Position numbers and translations under genes: made by a program. A stretch of DNA of 64,000 nucleotides from Sedimenticola sp. (GTDB lineage: Bacteria > Pseudomonadota > Gammaproteobacteria > Chromatiales > Chromatiaceae): contig JALXAM010000058.1 of assembly GCA_026992075.1 (NCBI GenBank), forward strand, positions 1 to 64,000, written 5' to 3'. Within the stretch, counting starts at the first letter, position 1, and the number at the start of each line of letters is the position of its first letter. The notes beneath the pieces are model-generated. The model saw nothing but the letters and a program-made list of their open reading frames with translations, was not told the origin of the DNA and did not search any database. Below, piece by piece: positions 56,534 through 64,000 of the stretch.

Positions 56534-58639
56534 GTGAAGCGGGCGATGAAACGGTTTTTCGACGCCATCCGCCACACGGTCCGCTACAAGCTGCTGGCGC
56601 TCACCCTGTTCCCCATCCTGCTGGTGATGCCGGTGGCGCTGCTGGCGGCCATCTACTGGGGCAGCAATTTCTCCTACCAGCAGCTGTTCATGAAGGTGAC
56701 CACCGACCTGTCGGTGGCCGACGACATCTTTCACCGCCTGCGCCGGGACTACCTGGAGGCGCTCTCCGGCCTGGGCGAATCCTATCCCTTCCGCACCGCA
56801 CTGGAGGCGGGACGGCTGGAAGCGCTCCACGGCCAGCTGCTGCGACTGCAGCGGGAAAGGGGTTTCGACTACCTCGATCTGCTGGATGGCAATGGTCGGG
56901 TGCTGGATTCCACCACCGGCCGGCGGGAGGGCTTTGCGCGCCATTCCTCCGCCCTGGTGGGCGCACTGGGAGGCGAACCCCGTGTCGGAGTGGAGATCTT
57001 TACCAACCGGGAGCTGGCGCGGGAGTCGCCCGCGCTGGCGCAAAAGGTGCGGCTCCCTCTCATCGAGACCCCCAGAGCACGGCCCAGCACCCGACGGGAG
57101 GAGGACCGCGGCATGGTGGTACGGGCGCTCTATCCGATGCGCAACGCACGGGGGCAGATCATCGGGGTGCTGGATGGCGGCGTGCTGCTCAACGGCAACT
57201 TCTCCTTCGTGGACACCCTGCGGGACCTGGTCTATCCCCCGGGTAGCCTGCCCGACGGGAGTATCGGCACGGTCACCGTCTTTCTCGACGACGTGCGCAT
57301 CTCCACCAACGTGCCCCTGGCACCCGGCGAGCGGGCCCTGGGCACCCGGGTCTCTAACGAGGTGCGGACCCGGGTGCTGGACGAGGGAAGCAACTGGATC
57401 GACCGCGCCTTCGTGGTGAACGACTGGTACATCTCCTCCTACGAGCCCATCCTCGACGTGGACGGCAACCGGGTGGGGATGCTCTACGCTGGCTTTCTGG
57501 AAGCCCCTTTCCGACAGTCGCTGGCGCAGGCGCTGATGGTGCTGGTGCTCTTCTTCCTGGTGCTCATGGGGCTCACCGCCTTCATCTCCATCCGGGGGGC
57601 GAAGTCCATCTTCCGGCCGCTGGAGGCGATGAGCCGGGTGGTGCGCTCGGTGCGATCCGGCGAGCCTGCCAGCATGCCGGCCATCGAGTCCCGGGACGAG
57701 ATTGGTGAGCTGGCGCGGGAGTTCGATGCCATGCTGGCCCTGCTGCAGAAACGCAACCGGCAGATCAGCGAGTGGGCGGAGCGGCTGGAGGACAAGGTGC
57801 GGGAACGCACCGCGGAGCTGGAGCAGAAGAACCGGGAGCTGCAGCGCACCATCCAGCTGCTGCGTCAGACCCGGCGCCAGCTGGTGATGGCGGAAAAGCT
57901 GGCGGCGCTGGGTGAGCTCACCGCCGGCGTGGCCCACGAGATCAACAATCCTGCCGCGGTGATGCTGGGCAACCTGGACCTGCTGGTGGAGGAGCTCGGC
58001 GAGGCGGCGGAACCGGTGCGGGGGGAGATCGAGCTCATCATCGAACAGATCTACCGCATCAAGCGCATCATCGACGAGCTGTTGCAGTACGCGCGGCCGG
58101 CGGAGGGGCCGGTGCAGGGGGAACGGGTGGAGGTGAACACGCTGGTGGAACGCACCCTTCCCCTGGTGCGGCACCTGCGCAAGAAGCGGGATTTCGAGAT
58201 CGAGGTACAGGCCGGGGAGGGGTTGCCGCCGGTGGAGTTCCATCCCGGCGAACTGCAGCAGGTGCTTGTGAACCTGCTCACCAACGCGGTTCATGCGCTG
58301 CCGGAGCGGGGCGGTCGGATCCGGGTGATCACCGGGCGCTGGGAGGACAAGGGCTGCGTGATCCACGTGGAGGACAACGGCTCCGGTATCGAACCGGAAC
58401 GTCTGGACCAGCTCTTCGACCCCTTCTTCTCCACCCGTGAGGAGGGGGAGGGCACCGGTCTGGGGTTGTCGGTGAGCTACGGGCTGGTGCGGCGCTACGG
58501 TGGCAATCTCACGGTGCGCTCCAAGCCCGGAGAGGGCAGCCGCTTTTCCGTCTGGCTGCTCTCCGAGGCGACCCTGGTGGCGGATGAAGAGGCCCTGGCC
58601 GAACAGCTCCGTTCCCTGGAGCGGCACGCCTCCGAATGA
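56534..58639 (+). CDS. Membrane sensor histidine kinase, Cache-type sensor domain
   Basis: 701 residues. First membrane helix at about 20-42 (LLALTLFPILLVMPVALLAA), a ~290-residue periplasmic domain of Cache type, and a second helix at about 333-355 (ALMVLVLFFLVLMGLTAF). HAMP and a coiled coil follow, then the phospho-His in GVAHEINNPAAV, and ATPase motifs LLTNAVHALPE, VEDNGSGI and GTGLGLSVSYG. It is the NtrB-like transmitter type that pairs with NtrC-like regulators. The stimulus is unknown; given the neighbours, formate or a cofactor-related signal is a guess. GTG start; ATG 56546 also possible. Confidence 0.92.
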   Translation: MKRAMKRFFDAIRHTVRYKLLALTLFPILLVMPVALLAAIYWGSNFSYQQLFMKVTTDLSVADDIFHRLRRDYLEALSGLGESYPFRTALEAGRLEALHGQLLRLQRERGFDYLDLLDGNGRVLDSTTGRREGFARHSSALVGALGGEPRVGVEIFTNRELARESPALAQKVRLPLIETPRARPSTRREEDRGMVVRALYPMRNARGQIIGVLDGGVLLNGNFSFVDTLRDLVYPPGSLPDGSIGTVTVFLDDVRISTNVPLAPGERALGTRVSNEVRTRVLDEGSNWIDRAFVVNDWYISSYEPILDVDGNRVGMLYAGFLEAPFRQSLAQALMVLVLFFLVLMGLTAFISIRGAKSIFRPLEAMSRVVRSVRSGEPASMPAIESRDEIGELAREFDAMLALLQKRNRQISEWAERLEDKVRERTAELEQKNRELQRTIQLLRQTRRQLVMAEKLAALGELTAGVAHEINNPAAVMLGNLDLLVEELGEAAEPVRGEIELIIEQIYRIKRIIDELLQYARPAEGPVQGERVEVNTLVERTLPLVRHLRKKRDFEIEVQAGEGLPPVEFHPGELQQVLVNLLTNAVHALPERGGRIRVITGRWEDKGCVIHVEDNGSGIEPERLDQLFDPFFSTREEGEGTGLGLSVSYGLVRRYGGNLTVRSKPGEGSRFSVWLLSEATLVADEEALAEQLRSLERHASE

Positions 58640-58643
58640 AGGA

Positions 58644-59555
58644 TCACTCCTCCCCCCACACCAGCTCGCCGCAGCGGGCCAGATCGTAGCCACGCAGCGA
58701 TTCCGCCAGCCTGGTACCTTCCGCTCCCTGCAGTCGGCGGAACAGCTGCTGCAGCAGCCGCCGGAACCAGATGTTCCTAGGCATCGCCAGGTCGAAGGAC
58801 TCCCAGCCCAGCGGCAGGAAGGCCAGGCCGTGTTCCCGCGCGGCGGCGGCCACCCCCGGGGCGGCGTCCGCCTCGCCCATGGCCACCGCCGCGGCGGCGT
58901 CCCGCTCGGAATAGGTGGTCACCGTCGTGTCCAGGGTTTCGACATCCAGGCCGTGACGGCCCAGTACCTCCAGAAAATAGCGCTGCGCGCCGGCACCCGG
59001 TTGGCGCATGGCCCAGCGCAGACCACTACTCAATACCTTTTCCAACCCCGCGGAAGCCAGCTTCGCATCCGCCAACAGGACTCCCTGCCGGCGCCGGAAC
59101 AGGTGCACCAGGATCCAGCGCCCATGACCGGCGTACTGGCGCAGCAGCGCCGGGTGGCGCAGGTGGCTTTCGCTGTCCGGTCCCCAGTGCAGGGCGCAGG
59201 CGTCGGCGCGCCCGGCATGCAACAGGTCCAGCCCCAGGCGGGTTCCCGTTGGAGTGTAGCTCACCAGGGCGTGGGCGCCGCTCTCCTGGGCGAAACGGAG
59301 CACTAGCCGCTGCAGCAGGGGGTCGTCGCTGCCGGTGAGGATGAGCCGGTCGCTGAGCAGGCCGCCGTGGGCGGAGGCGAGCATCCAACGGTCCACCAGC
59401 TCGCGGGGAAACATCCACTTGCCGGTGATCTTGGTGGCCGGAATGCTTCCCTCCCGCACCAGGGCGTAGACCTTCTTCTCGTTGAGCTGCAGGTACTCCG
59501 CCACCTGCCTGACGCTCATGAAGGGGGAGGGTGTGGAATCCAGTACCGCGGCCAT
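58644..59555 (-). CDS. One-component regulator: excisionase-type HTH plus substrate-binding-protein-like domain
   Basis: 303 residues. The N-terminal ~60 form an excisionase/MerR-type helix-turn-helix (MSVRQVAEYLQLNEKKVYAL). The rest is a periplasmic-binding-protein fold without signal peptide (LILTGSDDPLLQRLVLRFAQ, THHR-like ligand region GTRLGLDLLHAGRADACALH, MGEADAAPGVAAAAREHGLA). This is the PBP-like domain seen in molybdate-type regulators (COG1910-like). Being cytoplasmic and last in the moaA-fdhD operon, it may sense molybdate, tungstate or a related ligand. Ligand unproven. It ends four bases from the kinase gene end. Confidence 0.85.
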   Translation of the reverse strand: MAAVLDSTPSPFMSVRQVAEYLQLNEKKVYALVREGSIPATKITGKWMFPRELVDRWMLASAHGGLLSDRLILTGSDDPLLQRLVLRFAQESGAHALVSYTPTGTRLGLDLLHAGRADACALHWGPDSESHLRHPALLRQYAGHGRWILVHLFRRRQGVLLADAKLASAGLEKVLSSGLRWAMRQPGAGAQRYFLEVLGRHGLDVETLDTTVTTYSERDAAAAVAMGEADAAPGVAAAAREHGLAFLPLGWESFDLAMPRNIWFRRLLQQLFRRLQGAEGTRLAESLRGYDLARCGELVWGEE

Positions 59556-59558
59556 GGC

Positions 59559-60407
59559 TCAGGCGCCCGCGGGCAGGGCATCGCGGGCGTCCAGCACCAG
59601 CTGGTCGGCGCCGTGATAGACCAGGAAGTGGCGCCCCTTGGCGCGGGCCACCAGGATCACTCCCAGCTTGCGGGCCAGCTCCAGCCCCATCTGGGTCACC
59701 CCGGAACGGGAGAGCAGCACCGGGATCCCCATCTGCGCCACCTTGATCACCATCTCCGAGGTGAGCCGCCCGGTGGTGTAGAAGATCTTGTCGCCCCCCT
59801 CGATCCCTTCCAGCCACATGTGACCGGCGATGGCGTCCACCGCGTTGTGGCGCCCCACGTCTTCCACGAAACAGAGGATCTCCTCCTCGCAACAGAGGGC
59901 GCAGCCGTGCACCGCGCCGGCCCGCCGGTAGATCTCGTTATGGTGGGAGAGCGCCGCCAGCAGACGGTAGATGCGAGACTGGCGCAGTCGCACCCGGGGT
60001 AGGGAGATGGACTCCAGGTCCTCCAGCAGGTCGCCGAACACGGTGCCCTGGCCGCAACCGGTGGTGACGGTGCGCCGCTCCAGCCGCTTCTCCACCCCGG
60101 CCACCCCACGGCGGCTGGTGATGGCGGCCGATTCGGTCTCCCAGTCCACCTGCACCGCGGCCAGCTCCTCCAGCGAATGCACCATGCGCTGGTTGCGCAG
60201 CCAGCCCAGCACCAGCCACTCGGGATGGCTGCCCAGGGTCATCAGGGTGACCAGCTCGCGCTTGTCCAGGTAGAGGGTGAGGGGGCGCTCGGCGGCCACC
60301 ATTCCCTGGCGCAGCCGGCCGTTCTCGTCCATGGCGGTGACCGGCGCGGCGGCATCCAGGCCGGCATCGGTGAGCTGCAGTGACGGGGTGTACACACGGG
60401 CCTCCAT
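59559..60407 (-). CDS. fdhD: Formate dehydrogenase accessory sulfurtransferase FdhD
   Basis: 282 residues. YTTGRLTSEMVIKVAQMGIP, FVEDVGRHNAVDAIAGHMWL and the catalytic-loop position TTGCGQG are recognisable FdhD elements. FdhD passes sulfur from IscS to the Mo/W-bis-MGD cofactor before insertion into formate dehydrogenase. In E. coli the loop is TGCGVCG with Cys121 and Cys124; here only the first Cys remains. Lies two bases after moaA and three before the regulator gene. Confidence 0.93.
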   Translation of the reverse strand: MEARVYTPSLQLTDAGLDAAAPVTAMDENGRLRQGMVAAERPLTLYLDKRELVTLMTLGSHPEWLVLGWLRNQRMVHSLEELAAVQVDWETESAAITSRRGVAGVEKRLERRTVTTGCGQGTVFGDLLEDLESISLPRVRLRQSRIYRLLAALSHHNEIYRRAGAVHGCALCCEEEILCFVEDVGRHNAVDAIAGHMWLEGIEGGDKIFYTTGRLTSEMVIKVAQMGIPVLLSRSGVTQMGLELARKLGVILVARAKGRHFLVYHGADQLVLDARDALPAGA

Positions 60408-60409
60408 GG

Positions 60410-61393
60410 TCAGCCCCCGGTGGCGTTCATGTGGCGCAGCAGCACCGTGGGCGCCGACAGATCGAATTCATGGCCCCGGGGCTTCTGCCGCATGGCCGCC
60501 ACGATGGCGCGCCGCAAGGGTTCGTCGTCCGCGGGGTTGGCGCGCAACACCCGCCGCAGATCCATGGAGTGCTCCTGGCCCAGGCAGAGCAGCAGGCGCC
60601 CTTCGGCGGTGAGCCGCACCCGGTTGCAGCTGTCGCAGAAATTGTGGCTGTGAGGGGAGATGAAACCCACCCGGGTGCCGCTGCCGGCGATGCGGTGGTA
60701 TCGGGCCGGCCCACCGGTGTTCTCGGTGGTGGGAACCAGGGTGTAATGTCGCTGCAGCTCTTCCAGGATGCGGTCGCTGCTGCAGTAGTGCGCCTCCCGG
60801 TCCCGGGACTCCATGAGGCCCAGGGGCATCTCTTCGATGAAGCTGATGTCCATGCCGCGCTCCAGGGCGAAGGCCACCAGGCGGACCACCTCGTCCTGGT
60901 TGTGGCCGTCGAGCACCACCGCGTTGATCTTCACCCGCTCGAAGCCGGCCTCCAGCGCCGCGTCGATGCCGGCCAGGGTGCGGGCCAGCTCGCCGGTGCG
61001 GGTGAAGCGGCGGAAGCGCTCCTCGTCCAGGGTGTCCAGGCTGATGTTGACGCGGCGCACCCCGGCGGCCCGCAACTGCCGGGCGAATCGCGGGAGCAGG
61101 GTGCCATTGGTGGTGAGGGTGAGCTCCTCCAGCCCCGGTTCTTCTCCCAGTGCCTGGAACAGGCTCAGGATGTTGCGGCGGGTGAGAGGCTCGCCGCCGG
61201 TGATGCGGATCTTTTTCACCCCGAGGCCGATGAAGGCGCGGCCCACCCGCACCAGCTCTTCCAGGGTGAGCAGCTGGCTGCGCGGCACGAAGGTCATGTT
61301 TTCCGACATGCAGTAGATGCAGCGCAGGTCGCAGCGGTCGGTGACGGAGAGGCGCAGGTAAGTCACCTTGCGGCCGAAATCGTCGATCAGCAT
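60410..61393 (-). CDS. moaA: GTP 3',8-cyclase MoaA
   Basis: 327 residues. Radical-SAM motif DRCDLRCIYCM near the N-terminus, GGEPLTRRN, and the second Fe-S cluster FCDSCNRVRLTAEGRLLLCL. The C-terminal double glycine (ATGG) is conserved and functional in MoaA. First step of molybdopterin synthesis from GTP. The start is ATG 61393, after AAGGAGT; the frame is open further upstream only over the promoter region. Confidence 0.97.
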   Translation of the reverse strand: MLIDDFGRKVTYLRLSVTDRCDLRCIYCMSENMTFVPRSQLLTLEELVRVGRAFIGLGVKKIRITGGEPLTRRNILSLFQALGEEPGLEELTLTTNGTLLPRFARQLRAAGVRRVNISLDTLDEERFRRFTRTGELARTLAGIDAALEAGFERVKINAVVLDGHNQDEVVRLVAFALERGMDISFIEEMPLGLMESRDREAHYCSSDRILEELQRHYTLVPTTENTGGPARYHRIAGSGTRVGFISPHSHNFCDSCNRVRLTAEGRLLLCLGQEHSMDLRRVLRANPADDEPLRRAIVAAMRQKPRGHEFDLSAPTVLLRHMNATGG

Positions 61394-61426
61394 GGCGGAC
61401 TCCTTGGTGGACGACAGTGACCAACG

Positions 61427-61442
61427 AGCAATATCCGTGCCG
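61427..61442 (-). promoter_or_regulatory. Sigma-54 promoter of moaA-fdhD-regulator operon
   Basis: Read on the minus strand: CGGCACGGATATTGCT. Only the first base differs from TGGCACG-N4-TTGCW. It lies 34 bases before the moaA start. Confidence 0.8.
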
Positions 61443-61494
61443 CGTGCTTGTGCCGTGACGGCAGGTGCCCTCCCTGGCTGCCATTGAACCCATC

Positions 61495-61535
61495 TGTCCC
61501 AGTCCACACCGGTGGGGCGGGACAAATTGTCCCAG
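61495..61535. promoter_or_regulatory. Upstream activator sites between moaA and the fdh operon
   Basis: GGGACAAATTGTCCC at 61519-61533 is a perfect dyad (seven-base arms, one centre base). A second TGTCCCAG box is at 61495-61502, and the dyad itself continues into TGTCCCAG (61528-61535). The dyad is about 60 bases from the right-hand and 85 from the left-hand sigma-54 promoter, so it could serve both. Confidence 0.7.
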
Positions 61536-61586
61536 TCGGGGGACCAGGGGAAGGCTGGGGAGCACGCGCAGCGGACCTTCCCGCGC

Positions 61587-61602
61587 TGGTGCGGGAATTG
61601 CA
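61587..61602 (+). promoter_or_regulatory. Sigma-54 promoter of the DUF3305-fdh operon
   Basis: TGGTGCGGGAATTGCA against TGGCACG-N4-TTGCW: the invariant GG and GC, the TT and the seventh-base G all match; bases four and five differ. It lies 40 bases before the ATG of the DUF3305 gene. Confidence 0.75.
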
Positions 61603-61641
61603 TCTGGCACTGGACCTGTCCCTCATTTCACGGGTTCGGTT

Positions 61642-62157
61642 ATGACGGCCAAACAGATGCAGGAGGTGGAACGGGCGCTTCCCTCCCGCTACCCGGTGGC
61701 GGTGGTGATGGAACGCTGCCCTTCCTCCAGTCCCTGGCAGGAGGAATCCTGGGAGGCGGTGGGCATCACCGCCGGGGGAGCCGTTGCCGCCGGCGACGGC
61801 AAGGTGGTGAAGATCCACGAGGAAGGAAACCTGGTTCGCTTTCTCCACGGGGGATTCGAGCTGCGACTGTATGACGACGAGTGCGAGAGCTATTACCACA
61901 ACCTGATGACCCCCCATCCCCGGGCCTATGTGGTGGCGCGGCTGGATGAGGAGGAGAAGCCGCAGCCCTTCCTGGTGAGCCTCTCCTTCGACGAGGCCCA
62001 TGCCTACCTGGAGGCGGGGGAGGTGGTCTATGCGGTGGACGTTCCGCCGGAGATCTACCGCTGGTGCGAGGCCTTCGTGCTGGTGCGCTACCGCCCTGAG
62101 CGCAAGTACAAGCGCAAGCTCGATCATTCCCTTCCCGCCCGCGGAGGCCGTCGATGA
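61642..62157 (+). CDS. DUF3305 protein (formate dehydrogenase cluster)
   Basis: 171 residues, soluble. YPVAVVMERCPSSSPWQEES, then WEAVGITAGG and a C-terminal YRPERKYKRKLDHSLPARGG are typical of DUF3305. Such genes are found directly before DUF3306 and a polyferredoxin in molybdenum formate dehydrogenase clusters. Molecular function unknown; an assembly role is inferred from context. ATG 61642 follows the sigma-54 promoter; the upstream in-frame extension covers that promoter and is rejected. Confidence 0.87.
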   Translation: MTAKQMQEVERALPSRYPVAVVMERCPSSSPWQEESWEAVGITAGGAVAAGDGKVVKIHEEGNLVRFLHGGFELRLYDDECESYYHNLMTPHPRAYVVARLDEEEKPQPFLVSLSFDEAHAYLEAGEVVYAVDVPPEIYRWCEAFVLVRYRPERKYKRKLDHSLPARGGRR

Positions 62158-62648
62158 GGGAGAGATCCGACACCACGACCGAAGAACCCTTCCTGCAGCG
62201 CTGGTCCCGTCGCAAGCAGCAGTCGGCAAAGCCGGAGGAAAGGGCGCTCGAAGCGCAGGAGAGTCTGGAAACCGCTGCCGAGCCTGCGGAACCGCCTCCT
62301 GGGGACGCGGAGATGCCGCCCCTGGAGAGTCTGGACGAGCATTCCGACTACAGCCTCTTCCTGTCGCCCCGGGTGAGCGAGACGCTGCGCCGCATGGCGC
62401 TGCGCAAGCTGTTTCACAGCCCGGTCTTCAACGTGCGCGACGCACTGGACGACTACGACGAGGACTTCCACGATCTGGCGGCCCTGGGCACCCTGATTCC
62501 GGAAGAGCTGAAACGCCACCTGGGGGAGCAGGGGGAGAAGATCGTCGGCTCCCGGCAGACAGAACCGGCCGAGCCGGCTGCGGCGGAGCCGGCGCAGGAA
62601 AGGAAAGAGGAAACGGCGGACACCGAGGAGGACGAGGAGCTGGGATGA
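62154..62648 (+). CDS. DUF3306 protein (formate dehydrogenase cluster)
   Basis: 164 residues. EEPFLQRWSRRKQQ at the start and RMALRKLFHSPVFNVRDALD, then DYDEDF in the middle are the DUF3306 core. The ends are acidic, Pro/Glu-rich and probably disordered. Overlaps DUF3305 and the ferredoxin by four bases each, so the three are coupled. Function unknown. Confidence 0.87.
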   Translation: MRERSDTTTEEPFLQRWSRRKQQSAKPEERALEAQESLETAAEPAEPPPGDAEMPPLESLDEHSDYSLFLSPRVSETLRRMALRKLFHSPVFNVRDALDDYDEDFHDLAALGTLIPEELKRHLGEQGEKIVGSRQTEPAEPAAAEPAQERKEETADTEEDEELG

Positions 62649-64000
62649 ACGGCGAACGACTGGACGATCTGCAGCACGAACGCAACCTGGCGGCCCGCCG
62701 GCAGGCGCTGGCGGCCCTGGTGGGAGTGTCGCCGCGGCCCGGTGCGCAGTTGCGTTATGTCTCCCGGGGGCGGTTGGTCATCATCGGCGGCAGCCGGGCG
62801 GCCGAGCTGGCGCCTGGGCTGGCAGGCAGGCTGAAGCCGACGGTGGTGCTCACCGAGGGCGCCGAGGAACCGGGCATGCCGCAGGTGCCGCTGGGCGGCC
62901 GGAGCCTGCAGATCGAGGGGCACCTGGGCAACTTCACCCTGCGGCTGGGGGAGAAGAGCACGCCGGGCTACCAGCGACTGCAGGCGGACCTGGTGCTGGA
63001 CCTGCAACCCGAGCCCCTGCTGCGCATGGCCGTGCCGCCGCCCGGTTACCTGGCCAGCGCGGACGACGACCTCTCGGTGGCCACGGCGCGGGAGGAGCTG
63101 GAACAGCTGGTGGGCACCTTCGAGAAGCCGCTCTTCCTGCAGTTGGATGCGGGCCGTTGTGCCCATGCCCGTTCCGGCATCCAGGCGTGCAGCCGCTGCC
63201 TGGAGGCCTGTCCGGCCCAGGCCATCGAAAGCGCGGGGGAGACGGTGGCGGTGGACCAGGATCGCTGCCAGGGTTGTGGGATCTGCACCATGGTCTGTCC
63301 CTCCGGGGCGCTGCAGTACCAGGTGCCCCGGGTGGAGGAGGCGCTGGAACAGATCCGACGCCTGCTGAAAGTCTACCGGGAGGCGGGTGGCGAGCCCCCG
63401 GTGCTGGTGCTGCACGACGAAACCCGGCGGCAGGAGGCGGAGTCGATGCCGCCGGATCACCTACCCTGGGAGGTGGGTTCGCCGCTCTCCCTGGGGCTGG
63501 AGTTCTGGCTGGGGGCGCTGGCCTATGGTGCCAGCCAGGTGCGGTTGCTGGTGGAAGAGGAGTTGCCGGCCGGCGTGGAGGCGGCCCTGGCGCTGCAACT
63601 GGAGATCGCCGGGGAGATCCTTTCGGCCATGGGCTATCCGCGGGAGGCGGTCACCCGCCTCCCCAGCGACGCCCGCATGCCTGTCATCGAGGCTGCCCGT
63701 TTCGCCCCTTGCGGCGACAAGCGCCAGCTCTTCTACCTGGCGCTGGACCACCTGCAGTCCCAGGCGAGGCGCACCCGCCCGCTGGTGCAGCTGCCAGCCG
63801 GCGCGCCCTTCGGCATGGCCAGCGTGGACGCCGGGCGCTGCACCCTGTGCAAGGCCTGCGTGGGAGCCTGCCCGGGTCGGGCACTACAGGATGTGACGGA
63901 GGAGCCGGCCATCGGCTTCCTGGAGGCCAACTGCCTGCAGTGCGGCACCTGCACCCGCACCTGCCCGGAACAGGCCATCACCATCACCCCGCGCCTGGTG
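62645..64000 (+). CDS. Polyferredoxin with four [4Fe-4S] motifs (runs off the window)
   Basis: At least 452 codons with no stop before the window edge, so the gene is cut here. The N-terminal ~170 residues lack cysteines. Then come four cluster motifs: CSRCLEACPAQAI with an upstream Cys, CQGCGICTMVCPSGAL, CTLCKACVGACPGRAL and CLQCGTCTRTCPEQAI. This is the ferredoxin that follows DUF3305/DUF3306 in formate dehydrogenase clusters; next genes expected are a TorD-like chaperone and the Fdh catalytic subunit. It probably relays electrons or helps assembly. The start is ATGA-coupled to DUF3306. Confidence 0.9.
   Translation, partial: MNGERLDDLQHERNLAARRQALAALVGVSPRPGAQLRYVSRGRLVIIGGSRAAELAPGLAGRLKPTVVLTEGAEEPGMPQVPLGGRSLQIEGHLGNFTLRLGEKSTPGYQRLQADLVLDLQPEPLLRMAVPPPGYLASADDDLSVATAREELEQLVGTFEKPLFLQLDAGRCAHARSGIQACSRCLEACPAQAIESAGETVAVDQDRCQGCGICTMVCPSGALQYQVPRVEEALEQIRRLLKVYREAGGEPPVLVLHDETRRQEAESMPPDHLPWEVGSPLSLGLEFWLGALAYGASQVRLLVEEELPAGVEAALALQLEIAGEILSAMGYPREAVTRLPSDARMPVIEAARFAPCGDKRQLFYLALDHLQSQARRTRPLVQLPAGAPFGMASVDAGRCTLCKACVGACPGRALQDVTEEPAIGFLEANCLQCGTCTRTCPEQAITITPRLV

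Overview
The window is 64 kb of GC-rich, gene-dense DNA from a bacterial chromosome. Gene content and order point to a gammaproteobacterium: yceD-rpmF-plsX-fabHDG-acpP-fabF-pabC-mltG-tmk-holB-pilZ-tatD, nadB diverging from rpoE-rseABC-mucD-lepA-lepB-rnc-era-recO-pdxJ, and nagZ-hpt-mtnP. High GC, an alternative lipoamide-dehydrogenase-like gene, tungstate uptake and a DUF3305/DUF3306 formate dehydrogenase cluster suggest a Chromatiales-type lineage. That order-level placement is inference only. No rRNA, tRNA, CRISPR array or intact insertion sequence was seen.

Layout. 1-8.7 kb: M48 protease and LemA, a DsbA-like protein, the RNA helicase HrpA, a SEC-C protein and a lytic transglycosylase. 8.7-12.2 kb: a glycosyltransferase that appears to start at CTG, a small conserved-looking protein, a lipoamide-dehydrogenase-like enzyme, repeat-rich intergenic DNA and a small Pro-rich secreted protein. 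12.3-17 kb: htpG (heat-shock promoter), adk, a thioredoxin, a DUF1249 gene and an orphan iscR whose leader carries a MITE-like insertion. 17.1-28.5 kb: the fatty-acid, folate, cell-wall and replication operon. 28.6-43.4 kb: nadB, the sigma-E envelope-stress operon, translation and RNA-processing genes, pdxJ and a BarA-type hybrid kinase. 43.5-50.1 kb: cysM, rlmD, a PIN-type toxin-antitoxin pair, a CYTH protein, an L,D-transpeptidase and nagZ-hpt-mtnP. 50.2-64 kb: a molybdenum/tungsten cofactor and formate dehydrogenase island.

The island is the most interesting part. The operon tupA-tupB-tupC-mobA-mobB-moeA (tungstate import and cofactor maturation) and the operon moaA-fdhD-HTH/SBP regulator run leftward; DUF3305-DUF3306-polyferredoxin runs rightward off the window edge. 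Each of the three has a strong sigma-54 (-24/-12) promoter 34-40 bases before its first gene. A dyad built on TGTCCCAG lies upstream of these promoters in both intergenic regions. Between the operons sit a sigma-54-dependent NtrC-type response regulator (with GAFTGA) and its membrane sensor kinase. The simplest reading is one two-component circuit that switches on tungstate uptake, cofactor synthesis and formate dehydrogenase assembly together.

The window also carries at least four families of short palindromic repeats between genes. One has become part of the hrpA reading frame. Another is a multi-hairpin element whose stems co-vary between copies.
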